DNA of 64,000 bases from Alphaproteobacteria bacterium (GCA_017308135.1 JAFKFM010000012.1:124001-188000), one strand, 5' to 3'; shown: positions 40,105-48,885, numbered from the stretch's first letter. Notes: a model not told the origin generated them from the letters alone. Numbers and translations: made by a program.

Positions 40105-41115
40105 ATGCGTAGCCGACAGCTCGAATGCTTCGTTTGCATTTGCGAAACCGGCAGCATCACGCGCGCGGCCGCGAAGCTGAATATCGCCCAACCGGCTTTG
40201 GGCGTGCAGTTGCGCGCGCTCGAACAGGAGTTCGGCGCAAGGCTGGTCACGCGCAATTCCGCCGGCACGGTACCGACGGCCGCCGGTGCCCTTTTCCTCG
40301 ACGAAGCGCGCAAGATCCTCGCGCGTTTGGCCGAGCTCAAACGCCGTCTGCGCGAGATCGAGGATCGGCAGCCTTTGGCGGTGCGCGTGGGCATGCCCGC
40401 CAGCTTGACCGGATATTTGACCGGCCGTTTGCTGGCGCGCGTGCGCGACGCGATTCCGTCGCTGCACCTGTCGATCGTCGAGGGGCCGAGCAATCAAATC
40501 GTCGAGCAGCTCCAATCCGGCCGTCTGGACGTCGCGGTCGCATTCGAGGCGCGCGCGGCGGCCGATCTCGCGATCGAGCCGATCTTGAACGAGTCGCTCT
40601 GTTTGATCGTGGCGACCGGCTCGCGCCACGCCAAATCGAAGCCGATCGAATTGGCGGCGTTGCGCGGCATCGACCTGACCATGCCGGGCGAAGGCGACGT
40701 CGTGCGGCGCATTCTGAAGGATACGATGCGCGCGCACGGCATGCAGCCGCGCATCGTCTATCCCGTCACGTCGATGCCGGCGATGATCGACATCGTGCTG
40801 GAAGGCCTCGCCTGCGCGGTGCTGCCGGCGGGTGCCGTCGCGCGCGAGATGGCCGAAGGCAAGCTGATCGCGCGCCCGATCATACGGCCCGATATCAAAC
40901 GCACGCTATCATTGGTGCGGGGCGCCGAAACGCCGGCCGCGCCCGAGTTCGCCAAACTTTGCGCGCTGATCGGCGAGACGCTGCGCCAAATCGGCGCCGA
41001 AAATTCGCATTTCGAGTTGTTCGGCGTGATGCCCGACAAACCGCCATCCAAGCCGCACGCGAAGCCGCGGCGGCCGACGCGAAGCAAACCCTTGCGCAGA
41101 TCCAAACTTGCTTAG
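40105..41115 (+). CDS. LysR-type transcriptional regulator
   Basis: DNA-binding regulator of 336 residues. The N-terminal winged helix-turn-helix (residues 1-60: QLECFVCICETGSITRAAAK, then LNIAQPALGVQLRALEQEFG) is followed by a LysR substrate-binding domain (about 90-300) and an unusual basic tail (PPSKPHAKPRRPTRSKPLRR). ATG 40105 follows GGGGAGCGG. Divergent from the amidohydrolase/SDR operon, which it most likely activates in response to a pathway intermediate. The effector domain resembles CbbR/CatM-like members, but the ligand is unknown. Confidence 0.88.
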   Translation: MRSRQLECFVCICETGSITRAAAKLNIAQPALGVQLRALEQEFGARLVTRNSAGTVPTAAGALFLDEARKILARLAELKRRLREIEDRQPLAVRVGMPASLTGYLTGRLLARVRDAIPSLHLSIVEGPSNQIVEQLQSGRLDVAVAFEARAAADLAIEPILNESLCLIVATGSRHAKSKPIELAALRGIDLTMPGEGDVVRRILKDTMRAHGMQPRIVYPVTSMPAMIDIVLEGLACAVLPAGAVAREMAEGKLIARPIIRPDIKRTLSLVRGAETPAAPEFAKLCALIGETLRQIGAENSHFELFGVMPDKPPSKPHAKPRRPTRSKPLRRSKLA

Positions 41116-41224
41116 CGTCCACCGTCGCCAAGCCGGCGCGCGACATGCCGTCGAGATTGGCACGGGGATTCGCCGGGACGGCCCGATGGCGGGCGCGACG
41201 GGGGTTGAATTGCCAAATTTTGTT
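41116..41224. other. Short spacer between convergent LysR and LacI genes
   Basis: 109 bp between two convergent genes. It is GC-rich with a few short inverted segments, but no hairpin plus T-tract is clear on either strand. Confidence 0.4.
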
Positions 41225-42268
41225 CTACGCGCTTGCGCGGCGCATGATCGTGAAGCCGACGTCTTGGACGCGCGGCACGTCGTCTTCACCGCGCATCCGG
41301 CGCAGCAGCGTTTGCGCCGCCAAACGCCCCATATTGTAGCGATCGACGCGCACGGTCGTCAGTGCTGGCACGATGATCGCCGCGAAATCGAGATCGCCGA
41401 AGCCGGCGAAAGCGAGATCGTCGGGCACTTTGAGGCCCCGGCGCTGACATTCCTGGATCGCGGCGATGGCGAACGTATCGCTGGCGCAGAAGATCGCGTC
41501 CGTATCGGGCTGAAGCTCGAGTATTTCGCGCAAGCCATCGGCGGCGTAGGACGCGCGCAACGGTCCGATCACGTCGACGGGCTTGCGGTCGAGTTCGGCC
41601 ATCGCGGCGCGATAGCCTAGCGTGCGGCGCGTCGCGCGGTCATTGCCGTGCGACACCGCCCCCATGAAGGCGATGCGCTTATAGCCGCATTCGGCCAGGA
41701 AATGGGTCATGCGCCTTGCCGCTTCGTGGTTCGATATCCCCACGACGCAGTCGATCGGCTCCTTGCCGAAAATCTCGCTGATCTCGACGACCGGCAGGCC
41801 GCGCGTGCGCAAAGTCTCGCGCATAGTGTCAGATTCCGAAAACGCCTGAAGCACCATGCCGGCCGGCTGCCAGCCCAGCATGTTCATCACCTGCCGGCCC
41901 TCGTGATCGCCCGACAACTCGCCGGGGCTGACCAGCAGCTGATAGTCGCTGGTGGAGAACACGTCCGACATGCCCTGGACCTGTTCGGCGATGCCGAAAT
42001 TGATGATCGGCGGCGCCACCGTGCCCACGATGCGGCTGGCGGCGCGCGAAAAGCTGCTGGCGAGGCGGTTGAGCACGAAGCCCATCTCGTCGATCACCTG
42101 CAGAACGCGCGTGCGCGTCTCGGCCGAAACGAGTTCGGGCTTGTTGATCACGCGCGACACGGTGATCGGCGAAACGCCCGCGCGTTTGGCGATATCGTAA
42201 AGGCTGAACGTGCCGGACGCGCCGCGCGCGGCAGATTTACCCGTCCCGTTGTTATTCGCGTCGGCCAT
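41225..42268 (-). CDS. LacI-family transcriptional regulator
   Basis: DNA-binding repressor or activator of 347 residues. The LacI helix-turn-helix and hinge lie at residues about 21-70 (LYDIAKRAGVSPITVSRVIN), followed by a periplasmic-binding-like effector domain (GTVAPPIINFGIAEQVQGMS, then FCASDTFAIAAIQECQRRG). It resembles the GntR (gluconate) branch. It is the last gene of the nine-gene leftward operon; two LacI-type palindromes overlap the operon's promoter at 48371-48417, which suggests autoregulation. The ligand is probably the compound or a derivative handled by the split transketolase. Confidence 0.9.
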   Translation of the reverse strand: MADANNNGTGKSAARGASGTFSLYDIAKRAGVSPITVSRVINKPELVSAETRTRVLQVIDEMGFVLNRLASSFSRAASRIVGTVAPPIINFGIAEQVQGMSDVFSTSDYQLLVSPGELSGDHEGRQVMNMLGWQPAGMVLQAFSESDTMRETLRTRGLPVVEISEIFGKEPIDCVVGISNHEAARRMTHFLAECGYKRIAFMGAVSHGNDRATRRTLGYRAAMAELDRKPVDVIGPLRASYAADGLREILELQPDTDAIFCASDTFAIAAIQECQRRGLKVPDDLAFAGFGDLDFAAIIVPALTTVRVDRYNMGRLAAQTLLRRMRGEDDVPRVQDVGFTIMRRASA

Positions 42269-42295
42269 GACCCCGTCCAGAATCGCCGGAGCGCA

Positions 42296-43021
42296 TTATA
42301 GGCGGAAGCCGAGAAATTCGCGCAGTTCCGCTGTGGCGGGCGTATCGAGGACTTGCTTTGTCGGACCGATTTCGCCGATCCGGCCCTTATGCAGCAGCGC
42401 AACCCGGCGGGAAGCCGCCCGCGCGAAGTCGATTTCGTGGGTGACCAGGATCATCGTCACGCCTTCGGCCGCCAGCAGCGTCAGCACGTTCTGGACCTCG
42501 CGGACCATTTCCGGGTCGAGCGCGGAGGTCACCTCGTCAAGCAGCAGCAAACGCGGCTGGAGGGCGAGCGAACGCGCGATCGCCACGCGTTGCATCTGCC
42601 CGCCCGACAAGGCGCGCGGGTAGGCGCCCGCCTTCTCCGCGATGCCGACTTTCTCCAGCATCGCGTGTGCGATGTCGCGCGCTTCGGCTTTAGAAATGCC
42701 GCGCACCTTGCGCAGCGCCAGCGTGACGTTCCCTTCGACCGACAGATGCGGGAACAGATTGAAACTTTGGAACACCATGCCGATGCGTTCGCGTAAATCG
42801 CGCTTGCGCGCCGTATCGGCGATGTCGATTCCGTCGATGACGATGCGCCCGCTATCGGCCGCGTCCAGCCCGCCGATGCAGCGCAGCAGCGAGCTCTTGC
42901 CCGAGCCCGATCGGCCGATCAGCGCCAACACCTCGCCCGTTTCGACATCGAGGTCGATGCCGGCGAGGACTTCGTTGCCGCCGATCCGCCGGCGCAGCGC
43001 GCGGATTTCAAGCAACGCCAT
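42296..43021 (-). CDS. Polar amino acid-type ABC transporter ATP-binding protein
   Basis: ATPase of 241 residues, the GlnQ/HisP size. Walker A GRSGSGKSS (36-44), Q85, signature LSGGQMQRVA (138-147), and Walker B LLLLDE (158-163) are intact. Its start overlaps the permease's last 14 bases. It energises the importer formed by the two permeases and the binding protein that follow upstream. Despite the family name, members can carry sugar acids or opines; context here suggests a sugar-like or amino-sugar substrate. Confidence 0.92.
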   Translation of the reverse strand: MALLEIRALRRRIGGNEVLAGIDLDVETGEVLALIGRSGSGKSSLLRCIGGLDAADSGRIVIDGIDIADTARKRDLRERIGMVFQSFNLFPHLSVEGNVTLALRKVRGISKAEARDIAHAMLEKVGIAEKAGAYPRALSGGQMQRVAIARSLALQPRLLLLDEVTSALDPEMVREVQNVLTLLAAEGVTMILVTHEIDFARAASRRVALLHKGRIGEIGPTKQVLDTPATAELREFLGFRL

Positions 43022-43658
43022 GGAGCCGCCGTTCGAGATAGACGCTGAAGCGCGACAGCGGCAGGCAGATCAGGAAATACAGCACTGCGCAGATGCCGTA
43101 GACGATAAAGGGCTGGAAGGTGACGTTGTTGATCGTCTGGGCGATGCGCATGATCTCCGCGAAGCCGATCACCGACAGCAGCGAGGTCGCCTTGACGATC
43201 TGGACGAGGAACCCGACCGTCGCGGGCAGCGAGACCAGCAGCGCCTGTGGCAGGATGACGTAAAGATATTTCTGGAAATGGCTGAGGCCCAACACTTCCG
43301 CCGCTTCCCATTGCGTGGCCGGCACGCCCTGGATACAGCCGCGCCAGATCTCGCCCAGGAACGCGCTGGTATAAAGGGTGAGCGCGATCGCCGCCGAACT
43401 CCACGCGTCGAGCCGAATCCCGACGAAAGTCAGGCCGAAATAGATCACCAGCAACTGGATCAGGAACGGCGTGCCCTGGATCAGATTGATGTAGCCGATC
43501 ATGGCGTAACGCAAAGCCGCGATGCGCGACACGCGCGCCAGCGCGACCGCCAACCCGACGAGCCCGCCAGCGACGAACGCGAACAGCGACAGCAGGATCG
43601 TCCACTGTGCCGCGCGCAGCAGCGAGATCACGTCGAGCCAGGCGAATTCGCGGAACAT
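43008..43658 (-). CDS. Polar amino acid-type ABC transporter permease
   Basis: Inner-membrane permease of 216 residues of the HisM/GlnP family with about five helices (WTILLSLFAFVAGGLVGLAV) and the loop QWEAAEVLGLSHFQKYLYVI. ATG 43658 lies 4 bp before the stop of the other permease. Heterodimer partner of the next gene upstream. No sign of specificity. Confidence 0.9.
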   Translation of the reverse strand: MFREFAWLDVISLLRAAQWTILLSLFAFVAGGLVGLAVALARVSRIAALRYAMIGYINLIQGTPFLIQLLVIYFGLTFVGIRLDAWSSAAIALTLYTSAFLGEIWRGCIQGVPATQWEAAEVLGLSHFQKYLYVILPQALLVSLPATVGFLVQIVKATSLLSVIGFAEIMRIAQTINNVTFQPFIVYGICAVLYFLICLPLSRFSVYLERRLHGVA

Positions 43659-43662
43659 CGCC

Positions 43663-44343
43663 CTACCCCTTGATCATCTTGAGATGGGCGTAGATGAAAC
43701 GCCGGGAGATCGCGTAGAGGATCGCCTTGGCCGTCAGGCTCAAAGCCAGATAGATGGCGAGCACGGCCAAATAGATTTCGAAGCTGCGGAACGTGCGCGA
43801 CTGGATGGAACTCGCGACGGCGGTGAGTTCTTCGGCACTGATCGTCGACACGACGCTCGTCCCCAGCAGCAATACGATGAACTGGCTGGACAGCGCCGGG
43901 AACGAGATCACCAAAGCGGGGCGCAGCAGAATCAGCAGATAGATTTTAAGATCGGTGAGCCCGAGCGATCGCCCCGCATCGACCAAGCCCGCCGGCACGC
44001 CGAGCAGCCCGGACCGGATGATTTCGATCGTATAGGCGCCCAGATTGATGCCCAGCGCCCAGACGGCGGCGGTGTTGGGCGACAGCGGCAGGCCGATGCT
44101 CGGAAGCCCGAAATAGATGAAGAAGAGCTGGACGAGCAACGGCGTGTTGCGAAAAACCTCGACATAGCTGCGCACGATCGCGATGCCCCAGCGCGGCCCG
44201 AAGCGCAGCACATAGGCGCCCAGGATGCCGATCAGCAGGCCGCTCGCCATCGTGACGATCGAAAGTCGGATCGTCAGCAGCACGCCGTCGAACAGCAGCG
44301 GCCAATTGGCGAATACGGCATCGAATTGGAAGGTGTAGTCCAA
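43663..44343 (-). CDS. Polar amino acid-type ABC transporter permease
   Basis: Inner-membrane permease of 226 residues. The start is TTG 44343 (MDYTFQFDAVFANWPLLFDG is the classic beginning of HisQ/GlnP permeases), preceded by a GGCGGGG ribosome site; no ATG fits. Helices, the GLVDAGRSLGLTDLKIYLLI cytoplasmic loop, and the family length are normal. It follows the binding-protein gene after a 64-bp gap. Confidence 0.88.
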   Translation of the reverse strand: MDYTFQFDAVFANWPLLFDGVLLTIRLSIVTMASGLLIGILGAYVLRFGPRWGIAIVRSYVEVFRNTPLLVQLFFIYFGLPSIGLPLSPNTAAVWALGINLGAYTIEIIRSGLLGVPAGLVDAGRSLGLTDLKIYLLILLRPALVISFPALSSQFIVLLLGTSVVSTISAEELTAVASSIQSRTFRSFEIYLAVLAIYLALSLTAKAILYAISRRFIYAHLKMIKG

Positions 44344-44407
44344 CGCCCCGCCTACCCCTTTTCGCCGAAATCCGGGTGCGCGGTCGCGCGCGCACCCGGC
44401 CGGATTC

Positions 44408-45202
44408 TCAGAACACCGGCAATTCGCCGAGTTCCTGGTTCATGTATTTCGTGCGCAGGGCTTGCAGTTCCCCCGTGTTCTTCATGAAGTAGATCGTGGT
44501 GTTAAGCCATTGCAGCAGGTCCGTCTGGCCCTTGCGGATGCCGACGCCCTGATGGAACGAGCGCAAGGTGATCTTGTTCTCGTAATCCTTGCCGGGCTGA
44601 CGCTGGTTCATCTGCTGCGAAACCAAGCTGCCGGTGCCGACGACTTCGGCCTGGCCCGACATCATCGCCTGGATGGCGGCGGATTCGTCGTCGTAGCGCA
44701 TGATGTTGATGCCGGCGATGTTCGCGTCCGTCAGGATCGTGTCCTGGATCGTGCCGCGCGGCACCGAAACGCGCTTGCCCGCCAGATCCTTCAGCGTCTT
44801 CACTTCGGTCCCCTTGGGGGCGACCAGCACGCTCGCTTCGAAGCTGTAGGGGATCGAGAACCAGATCTGCTTGGCGCGTTCCGGCGTGATCGAGAACAGC
44901 GAGATGACCATATCGACGCGGTTCGAGATCAGGAACGGAATGCGGTTCTGCGTCGTCACCGGCACGAGTTCGACCGGCACGCCCATATGCTTGGCGAGCG
45001 CGCGCGCCATGTCCGGCTCGTGGCCTTCGGGCGAGCCGTCCGCCCCCATGCGCCCATAGGGCGGCGTGGTGACGTCGACCGCGACGATCAGTTTGCCGCG
45101 CTTGACGATGTCGTCGATGGTCTGCGCCGAGGCGGGCGCCACGGCGACGAGCGCCACCGCCAAAGCGGCCAGCGTCGCCTTCAAACTTCCGAGAAACGTC
45201 AT
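44408..45202 (-). CDS. Polar amino acid-type ABC transporter substrate-binding protein
   Basis: Periplasmic binding protein of 264 residues with a Sec signal (LKATLAALAVALVAVAPASA). The mature domain is SBP family 3: RGKLIVAVDVTTPPYGRMG, then GHEPDMARALAKHMGVPVEL, then PFLISNRVDMVISLFSITPE. ATG 45202 overlaps the transketolase stop as TGATG, which is unusual coupling of an enzyme with a binding protein. The ligand is probably the substrate of the co-transcribed transketolase and SDR rather than a plain amino acid; that is inference. Confidence 0.88.
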   Translation of the reverse strand: MTFLGSLKATLAALAVALVAVAPASAQTIDDIVKRGKLIVAVDVTTPPYGRMGADGSPEGHEPDMARALAKHMGVPVELVPVTTQNRIPFLISNRVDMVISLFSITPERAKQIWFSIPYSFEASVLVAPKGTEVKTLKDLAGKRVSVPRGTIQDTILTDANIAGINIMRYDDESAAIQAMMSGQAEVVGTGSLVSQQMNQRQPGKDYENKITLRSFHQGVGIRKGQTDLLQWLNTTIYFMKNTGELQALRTKYMNQELGELPVF

Positions 45203-46194
45203 CACTTCCTCCCCTTCTTTTCCAACAGGCCTGTCGCGGCCCGTGCGATATCGGCGTCCATCAGCCCGTACTTCTCCTGAAGTCCGGGCACGGAGCCGCA
45301 TTCGATGAATTTGTCCGGCAGGCCGATACGCGCCATCGGCCGCGTCAGCCCCGCGTCGAACAGCGTTTCGGCGACCAGCGAGGCAAGCCCGCCCGACACC
45401 ACATGGTTTTCCGCCGTCACCACGCAACGCGCGGCGGCGGCGAATTCGGCCACCGCTGCGGCGTCGAACGGCTTCAGGAACGGCACATGCAGAACGCCCG
45501 CCGCAATGCCCTTCGCTTGCAGCGCATTGGCCGCCGCAAGCGCGCGCTGGGTCATGAAGCCGGTCGAGACGATCGCGACATCGGCCCCCTGGCGCAAAGC
45601 CGTCGCCTTGCCGTGGCGCAGCTTATAGGTCGCGGGATCGAGTACCACGGGCACCAGACCGCGCAGCAAGCGCACATAGAACGGCCCGTCGGTCGCCAAG
45701 GCGACATCCACCGCCTGGGCGAGATCGGTCGCATCGCACGGATCGATCACCGTCAGGCCCGGGATCAGGCGCATCAGTCCCGTATCCTCGATCGCCTGAT
45801 GCGTGCCGCCGTAACCGGTGGTCAGGCCCGGCAGACCGGCGAAGATCTTCACGTTGAGATGCGAATGCGCGCAGGCGATCGCCACGAAATCGTATGCGCG
45901 GCGCGTGGCGAACACGCCATAGGTCGTGCAAAACGGCACGCGGCCGATCTTCGCCATGCCGGCCGACATGGCGATCAAATTCTGTTCGGCCATGCCGACA
46001 TTGTAGAAGCGCGACGCATACGCCGTCGCGAACGGCACAATATCGGTGTATTTGCCGAGATCGGCGGTGAGCCCGACGATACGATCGTCCCGCGCGGCGG
46101 CGGCGGCCAGCGCCTTGCCGAACGGCGCTTCGACGGTGGCGCCTTCCACCGCTTCCTGTTCGCCCATCCCGAGCGTGCGACGCGCTTCAGCCAC
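45202..46194 (-). CDS. Transketolase-like protein, C-terminal subunit
   Basis: Protein of 330 residues forming the pyrimidine-binding plus C-terminal half of a split transketolase. GTG 46194 follows GGAGGAAACC and overlaps the N-terminal subunit's stop; ATG 46167 is possible but has no ribosome site. GMAEQNLIAMSAGMAKIGRV carries the catalytic Glu of the TPP site, and GYGGTHQAIEDTGLMRLIPG is the substrate-loop signature. Split transketolases occur in pathways such as sulfoquinovose or apulose breakdown and in hypothetical sugar operons; here the donor sugar is unknown. Confidence 0.9.
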   Translation of the reverse strand: MAEARRTLGMGEQEAVEGATVEAPFGKALAAAAARDDRIVGLTADLGKYTDIVPFATAYASRFYNVGMAEQNLIAMSAGMAKIGRVPFCTTYGVFATRRAYDFVAIACAHSHLNVKIFAGLPGLTTGYGGTHQAIEDTGLMRLIPGLTVIDPCDATDLAQAVDVALATDGPFYVRLLRGLVPVVLDPATYKLRHGKATALRQGADVAIVSTGFMTQRALAAANALQAKGIAAGVLHVPFLKPFDAAAVAEFAAAARCVVTAENHVVSGGLASLVAETLFDAGLTRPMARIGLPDKFIECGSVPGLQEKYGLMDADIARAATGLLEKKGRK

Positions 46195-47029
46195 CGGTTT
46201 CCTCCAACTCGCGTTCGAACTGATCCCATTCCGACGCATCGACGCGGATGAAATGCGCCTTCTCGCGCTTCTCCAGCGTCGCCACACCTTTGCCCGGCAG
46301 TGTGCGCAGCACGATCGCTTTGGGCTTGCCGTCGCGCGCGCGCGCGGCATCGAACGCGGCCAGCAAGGCCGGGATCGAATTGCCGTCGATTTCCTGCACG
46401 TCCCAGCCGAAGCCCGCCCATTTCGCGGCGACCGGCTCCATATCCAGCACGATCGCGCCATCGGCCTGGATGCCGTTGCAATCGATCAGCGCCACCAGAT
46501 TGTCGGCGCGGAAACTGGATGCGGCCATCGCCGCTTCCCAGGTCGAGCCTTCCTGCATTTCGCCGTCCGACAATTCGACGAAGATGCGCGCTTGCGGGGC
46601 GAGGGTTTTGATCCCCACCGCCATGCCCACGCCCAAACCCAGGCCGTGGCCCAGCGAGCCGCCGGTGATCTCGGCACCCGGCGTCGTGTCGATGGCGCTC
46701 ATCTCCAGCCGGCTGCCGTCGCGACCGTAGCTGTCGAGCTCGTCGTGGCGCAGAATGCCCGCCTCGGCCAAGGCCGCCCACAGCGCGATCGAGTAATGGC
46801 CCGTGGACAGCAGGAAACGATCGCGGTCGAAACGTTGCAGATCGTCGGGCGAATAACGCAGCTCGGAGAAATAGAGCACCGCCATCATGTCGGCGATGCC
46901 CAGGCCCTGGCCGATATAGCCCTGCCCCTGCCCGCGCGCCATGCGCAGCATGTGGCGGCGAAGATTCTTCGCGCGCCCCGCCATCGCGGCGGCGAGATCG
47001 TTGGTGTTGCGTGAAGCGCTTTGCGTCAT
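46187..47029 (-). CDS. Transketolase-like protein, N-terminal subunit
   Basis: Protein of 280 residues forming the TPP-pyrophosphate half. The TPP motif is SDGEMQEGSTWEAAMAASSF to DCNGIQADG (GDG-like start reading SDG). GGSLGHGLGLGVGMAVGIKT and STGHYSIALWAALAEAG are typical of the family. ATG 47029 lies 2 bp before the SDR stop. It works with the next gene as a heterodimer transferring a two-carbon ketol unit. Size and motifs match split transketolases rather than the 650-residue fused form of the pentose phosphate pathway. Confidence 0.9.
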   Translation of the reverse strand: MTQSASRNTNDLAAAMAGRAKNLRRHMLRMARGQGQGYIGQGLGIADMMAVLYFSELRYSPDDLQRFDRDRFLLSTGHYSIALWAALAEAGILRHDELDSYGRDGSRLEMSAIDTTPGAEITGGSLGHGLGLGVGMAVGIKTLAPQARIFVELSDGEMQEGSTWEAAMAASSFRADNLVALIDCNGIQADGAIVLDMEPVAAKWAGFGWDVQEIDGNSIPALLAAFDAARARDGKPKAIVLRTLPGKGVATLEKREKAHFIRVDASEWDQFERELEETGG

Positions 47030-47031
47030 CG

Positions 47032-47814
47032 TCAATCGCGGTCCAGACCGCCGGAAAGGTTGAGCCGTTCGGCAACGATGTAGTCGGGCGCGTCGAGGGC
47101 GAGCCAGATCGCGCCGGCGGCGACCTCGTCGCAATCGGTGCGCCGTCCCAGCGGAATGCGGGCCGTCCGCTCCGCCAGAAATTTGTCGATGTCGCTGCGC
47201 CCCTCGAGCATGGCGAAAGCGATCTCGGTATCGCGCTGCATGGGCGTGTCCATCATGCCCGGCGCCACCGAATTGACCCGCACGCCGAACGGCGCCAAGG
47301 CGACCGCCGCCGCGCGCGTGACGGAATCGAGCGCCGCCTTCGTCGCCGAATAGGCGGTGTAGTTGGGCAGCGCCATGCGCGACGCGGGCGACGTGATGTT
47401 GACGATGCGCCCCTGCCCCGCCGCTTTCATGGCCGCACCGGCGGCACGCATGGCCAGCGCCACTGCACGCAGATTGATCGCGTAGGTGCGATCCCAGGTT
47501 TCGGCCGTCATCTCGGCGAAGCCTTCGCCGCGCCCATAGCCCGCGTTGTTCACCAGAATATCGATGTGCCCATAGGCGGCGATCGTCTCCGCGATCATCG
47601 TTTCGGGGCCTGTCGGCGTGGACAGATCGACGGCTAGATAGACCGCCTTGCCGCCGGCGGCGGTCAGCGCATCGGCCGTCGCGCGCCCGTTCTTCGCGTC
47701 GATATCCGCGATCACCACGCGGCAACCGCGCAGGGCCAAGCCCGTCGCGATCGACCGGCCGAGACCGCCGGCCGCCCCCGTCACCACCGCGACTTTTTCT
47801 TCGCTTTTCGTCAT
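47032..47814 (-). CDS. Short-chain dehydrogenase/reductase (SDR)
   Basis: SDR of 260 residues with TGAAGGLGRS (about 12-21), NNAG (about 89), and YTAYSATKAALDS (Y-x-x-x-K intact). DIDAK after beta-2 suggests NAD. The active-site serine is in NITSPAS. It is the second gene of the operon, after RidA, and probably oxidises the imported compound to the ketose used by the transketolase. ATG 47814 is set by homology and lies 10 bp after the RidA gene's stop codon. Confidence 0.88.
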   Translation of the reverse strand: MTKSEEKVAVVTGAAGGLGRSIATGLALRGCRVVIADIDAKNGRATADALTAAGGKAVYLAVDLSTPTGPETMIAETIAAYGHIDILVNNAGYGRGEGFAEMTAETWDRTYAINLRAVALAMRAAGAAMKAAGQGRIVNITSPASRMALPNYTAYSATKAALDSVTRAAAVALAPFGVRVNSVAPGMMDTPMQRDTEIAFAMLEGRSDIDKFLAERTARIPLGRRTDCDEVAAGAIWLALDAPDYIVAERLNLSGGLDRD

Positions 47815-47824
47815 TTGTGAACCG

Positions 47825-48283
47825 TCACTTCGTCAATGGCCGATAGGCGATCGCCTCGACCTCGACCTTGCCGTCGAGCATCAAGGCGGATTGCACGCAG
47901 GAACGCGCCGGCGGGTTTTCGGCGAAATACTCGCGATAGACCCGGTTGAAGTTCATGAAGTCGCGCGGATCGTCGAGCCAGACGGTCGTCTTCACGACAT
48001 CGGCAAGCGTGCAGCCCGCTTGGGCCAGCACATCGCGGACCGTGTTGAGCACGCGGCGCGTCTGCGGCTCGATCCCGACCAGGTCATGCGCGCCATTGGG
48101 ATCGATCGCGGTGACGCCGGAGACGAATACGAAATCGCCCGCGCGCACGGCGCTGGAAAACGGCATACGATGCGCGCCGGCCAGCACGACCGTGTCGCCG
48201 TAGCAGATCTTCGCGCCGGACGATTTTCGCGATGCGCCCTTGCGGACGGATTTCGAGCGGGATTGGACGGCGGTCCTGGGCAT
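47825..48283 (-). CDS. RidA family enamine/imine deaminase
   Basis: Protein of 152 residues, RidA/YjgF family. GDFVFVSGVTAID and the C-terminal PARSCVQSALMLDGKVEVEA match, including the conserved Arg (PAR). An N-terminal basic extension of about 25 residues (RTAVQSRSKSVRKGASRKSS) precedes the usual start. ATG 48283 follows GGAGGAAG at about 11 nt. First gene of the operon, ahead of the SDR and split transketolase. RidA presence suggests a nitrogen-containing substrate that gives an imine, consistent with the amino-acid-type ABC importer. A second RidA is at 11489 with a deaminase. Confidence 0.86.
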   Translation of the reverse strand: MPRTAVQSRSKSVRKGASRKSSGAKICYGDTVVLAGAHRMPFSSAVRAGDFVFVSGVTAIDPNGAHDLVGIEPQTRRVLNTVRDVLAQAGCTLADVVKTTVWLDDPRDFMNFNRVYREYFAENPPARSCVQSALMLDGKVEVEAIAYRPLTK

Positions 48284-48370
48284 CTGACGGCACTTCCTCC
48301 TCTCCGCGCGGATGGATTTGCTCCCCCGTCGCGGTTCGGCTGAACGCACCAATAAGGTACGCCAGTCCGA

Positions 48371-48417
48371 ATGATATCGATGTCATAGTGATAAAATACG
48401 AATGACAGCGATGTCAA
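48371..48417. promoter_or_regulatory. Two LacI-type operator palindromes, 31 bp apart
   Basis: Site 1, ATGATATCGATGTCAT (48371-48386), and site 2, ATGACAGCGATGTCAA (48402-48417), share the pattern TGAYA-NCGA-TGTCA with the central CG typical of LacI-family operators. Their centres are 31 bp apart, three helical turns, so two dimers would lie on the same face. They cover the -35 box and the transcription start of the operon whose last gene encodes a LacI regulator. Confidence 0.65.
48388..48417 (-). promoter_or_regulatory. Promoter of the RidA-SDR-transketolase operon
   Basis: On the minus strand TTGACA (48417-48412), a perfect -35, is followed 17-18 bp later by TTATCA/TATCAC (48394-48388) as -10. 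The start would fall near 48381, about 100 nt before the RidA ATG. Both LacI-type palindromes overlap it: one on the -35 box and one on the start site. Confidence 0.6.
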
Positions 48418-48510
48418 TAAACTTTCCGAACACCGTATAACGCCAGACAAGCGCCTGACTTTGTTCGCTCGCGGGCTCGGAAAAGTCGAAGCCGGCGCTT
48501 TTGGCAATAA

Positions 48511-48885
48511 GAAGCGATCGGCGACAGCCCCAATCACGGCTTCACCTTCTATGTGTGCACCTGGGGCCAGATGGGCGGCGAAACTGTCTACAAAGCGCTC
48601 GACGAGTTCAGCCGGCAGAAATGCGCCTTCTATTTGCCCATGCGCAACATCGAGGGCTCGGTGCCCGATTTCTCCGAATGCTTCATCGACGAAAGCGATC
48701 TCGACGTCATGCGCATCCTACGTATCCTCAAGACCAACGGCTTCGACCGATTCCTGATCGACGATCACGTACCCCAAATGACCGCCGATACGCCCCGGGG
48801 TCATCGCGGCCGCGCATTCTCGACCGGCTATCTGCGGGGCCTGTACCGCGGCATCGAGGAAGCGAAGCGCGCGATGGCGCGCTAG
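48511..48885 (+). pseudogene. Mannonate dehydratase (UxuA family) remnant, 3' part only
   Basis: About 125 codons in one frame, without a start or ribosome site and blocked upstream by a stop at 48508. The sequence matches the C-terminal part of D-mannonate dehydratase: SPNHGFTFYVCTWGQMGGE, FYLPMRNIEG (family: FYVHFRN), ESDLDVMRILRILKTNGFD, IDDHVPQM, and the C-terminal GRAFSTGYLRGLYRGIEEA. The first two-thirds of the usual ~350-390 residues are missing. A decayed hexuronate gene is the simplest reading. It lies between the LacI-type operators and the GH116 cluster. Confidence 0.7.
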
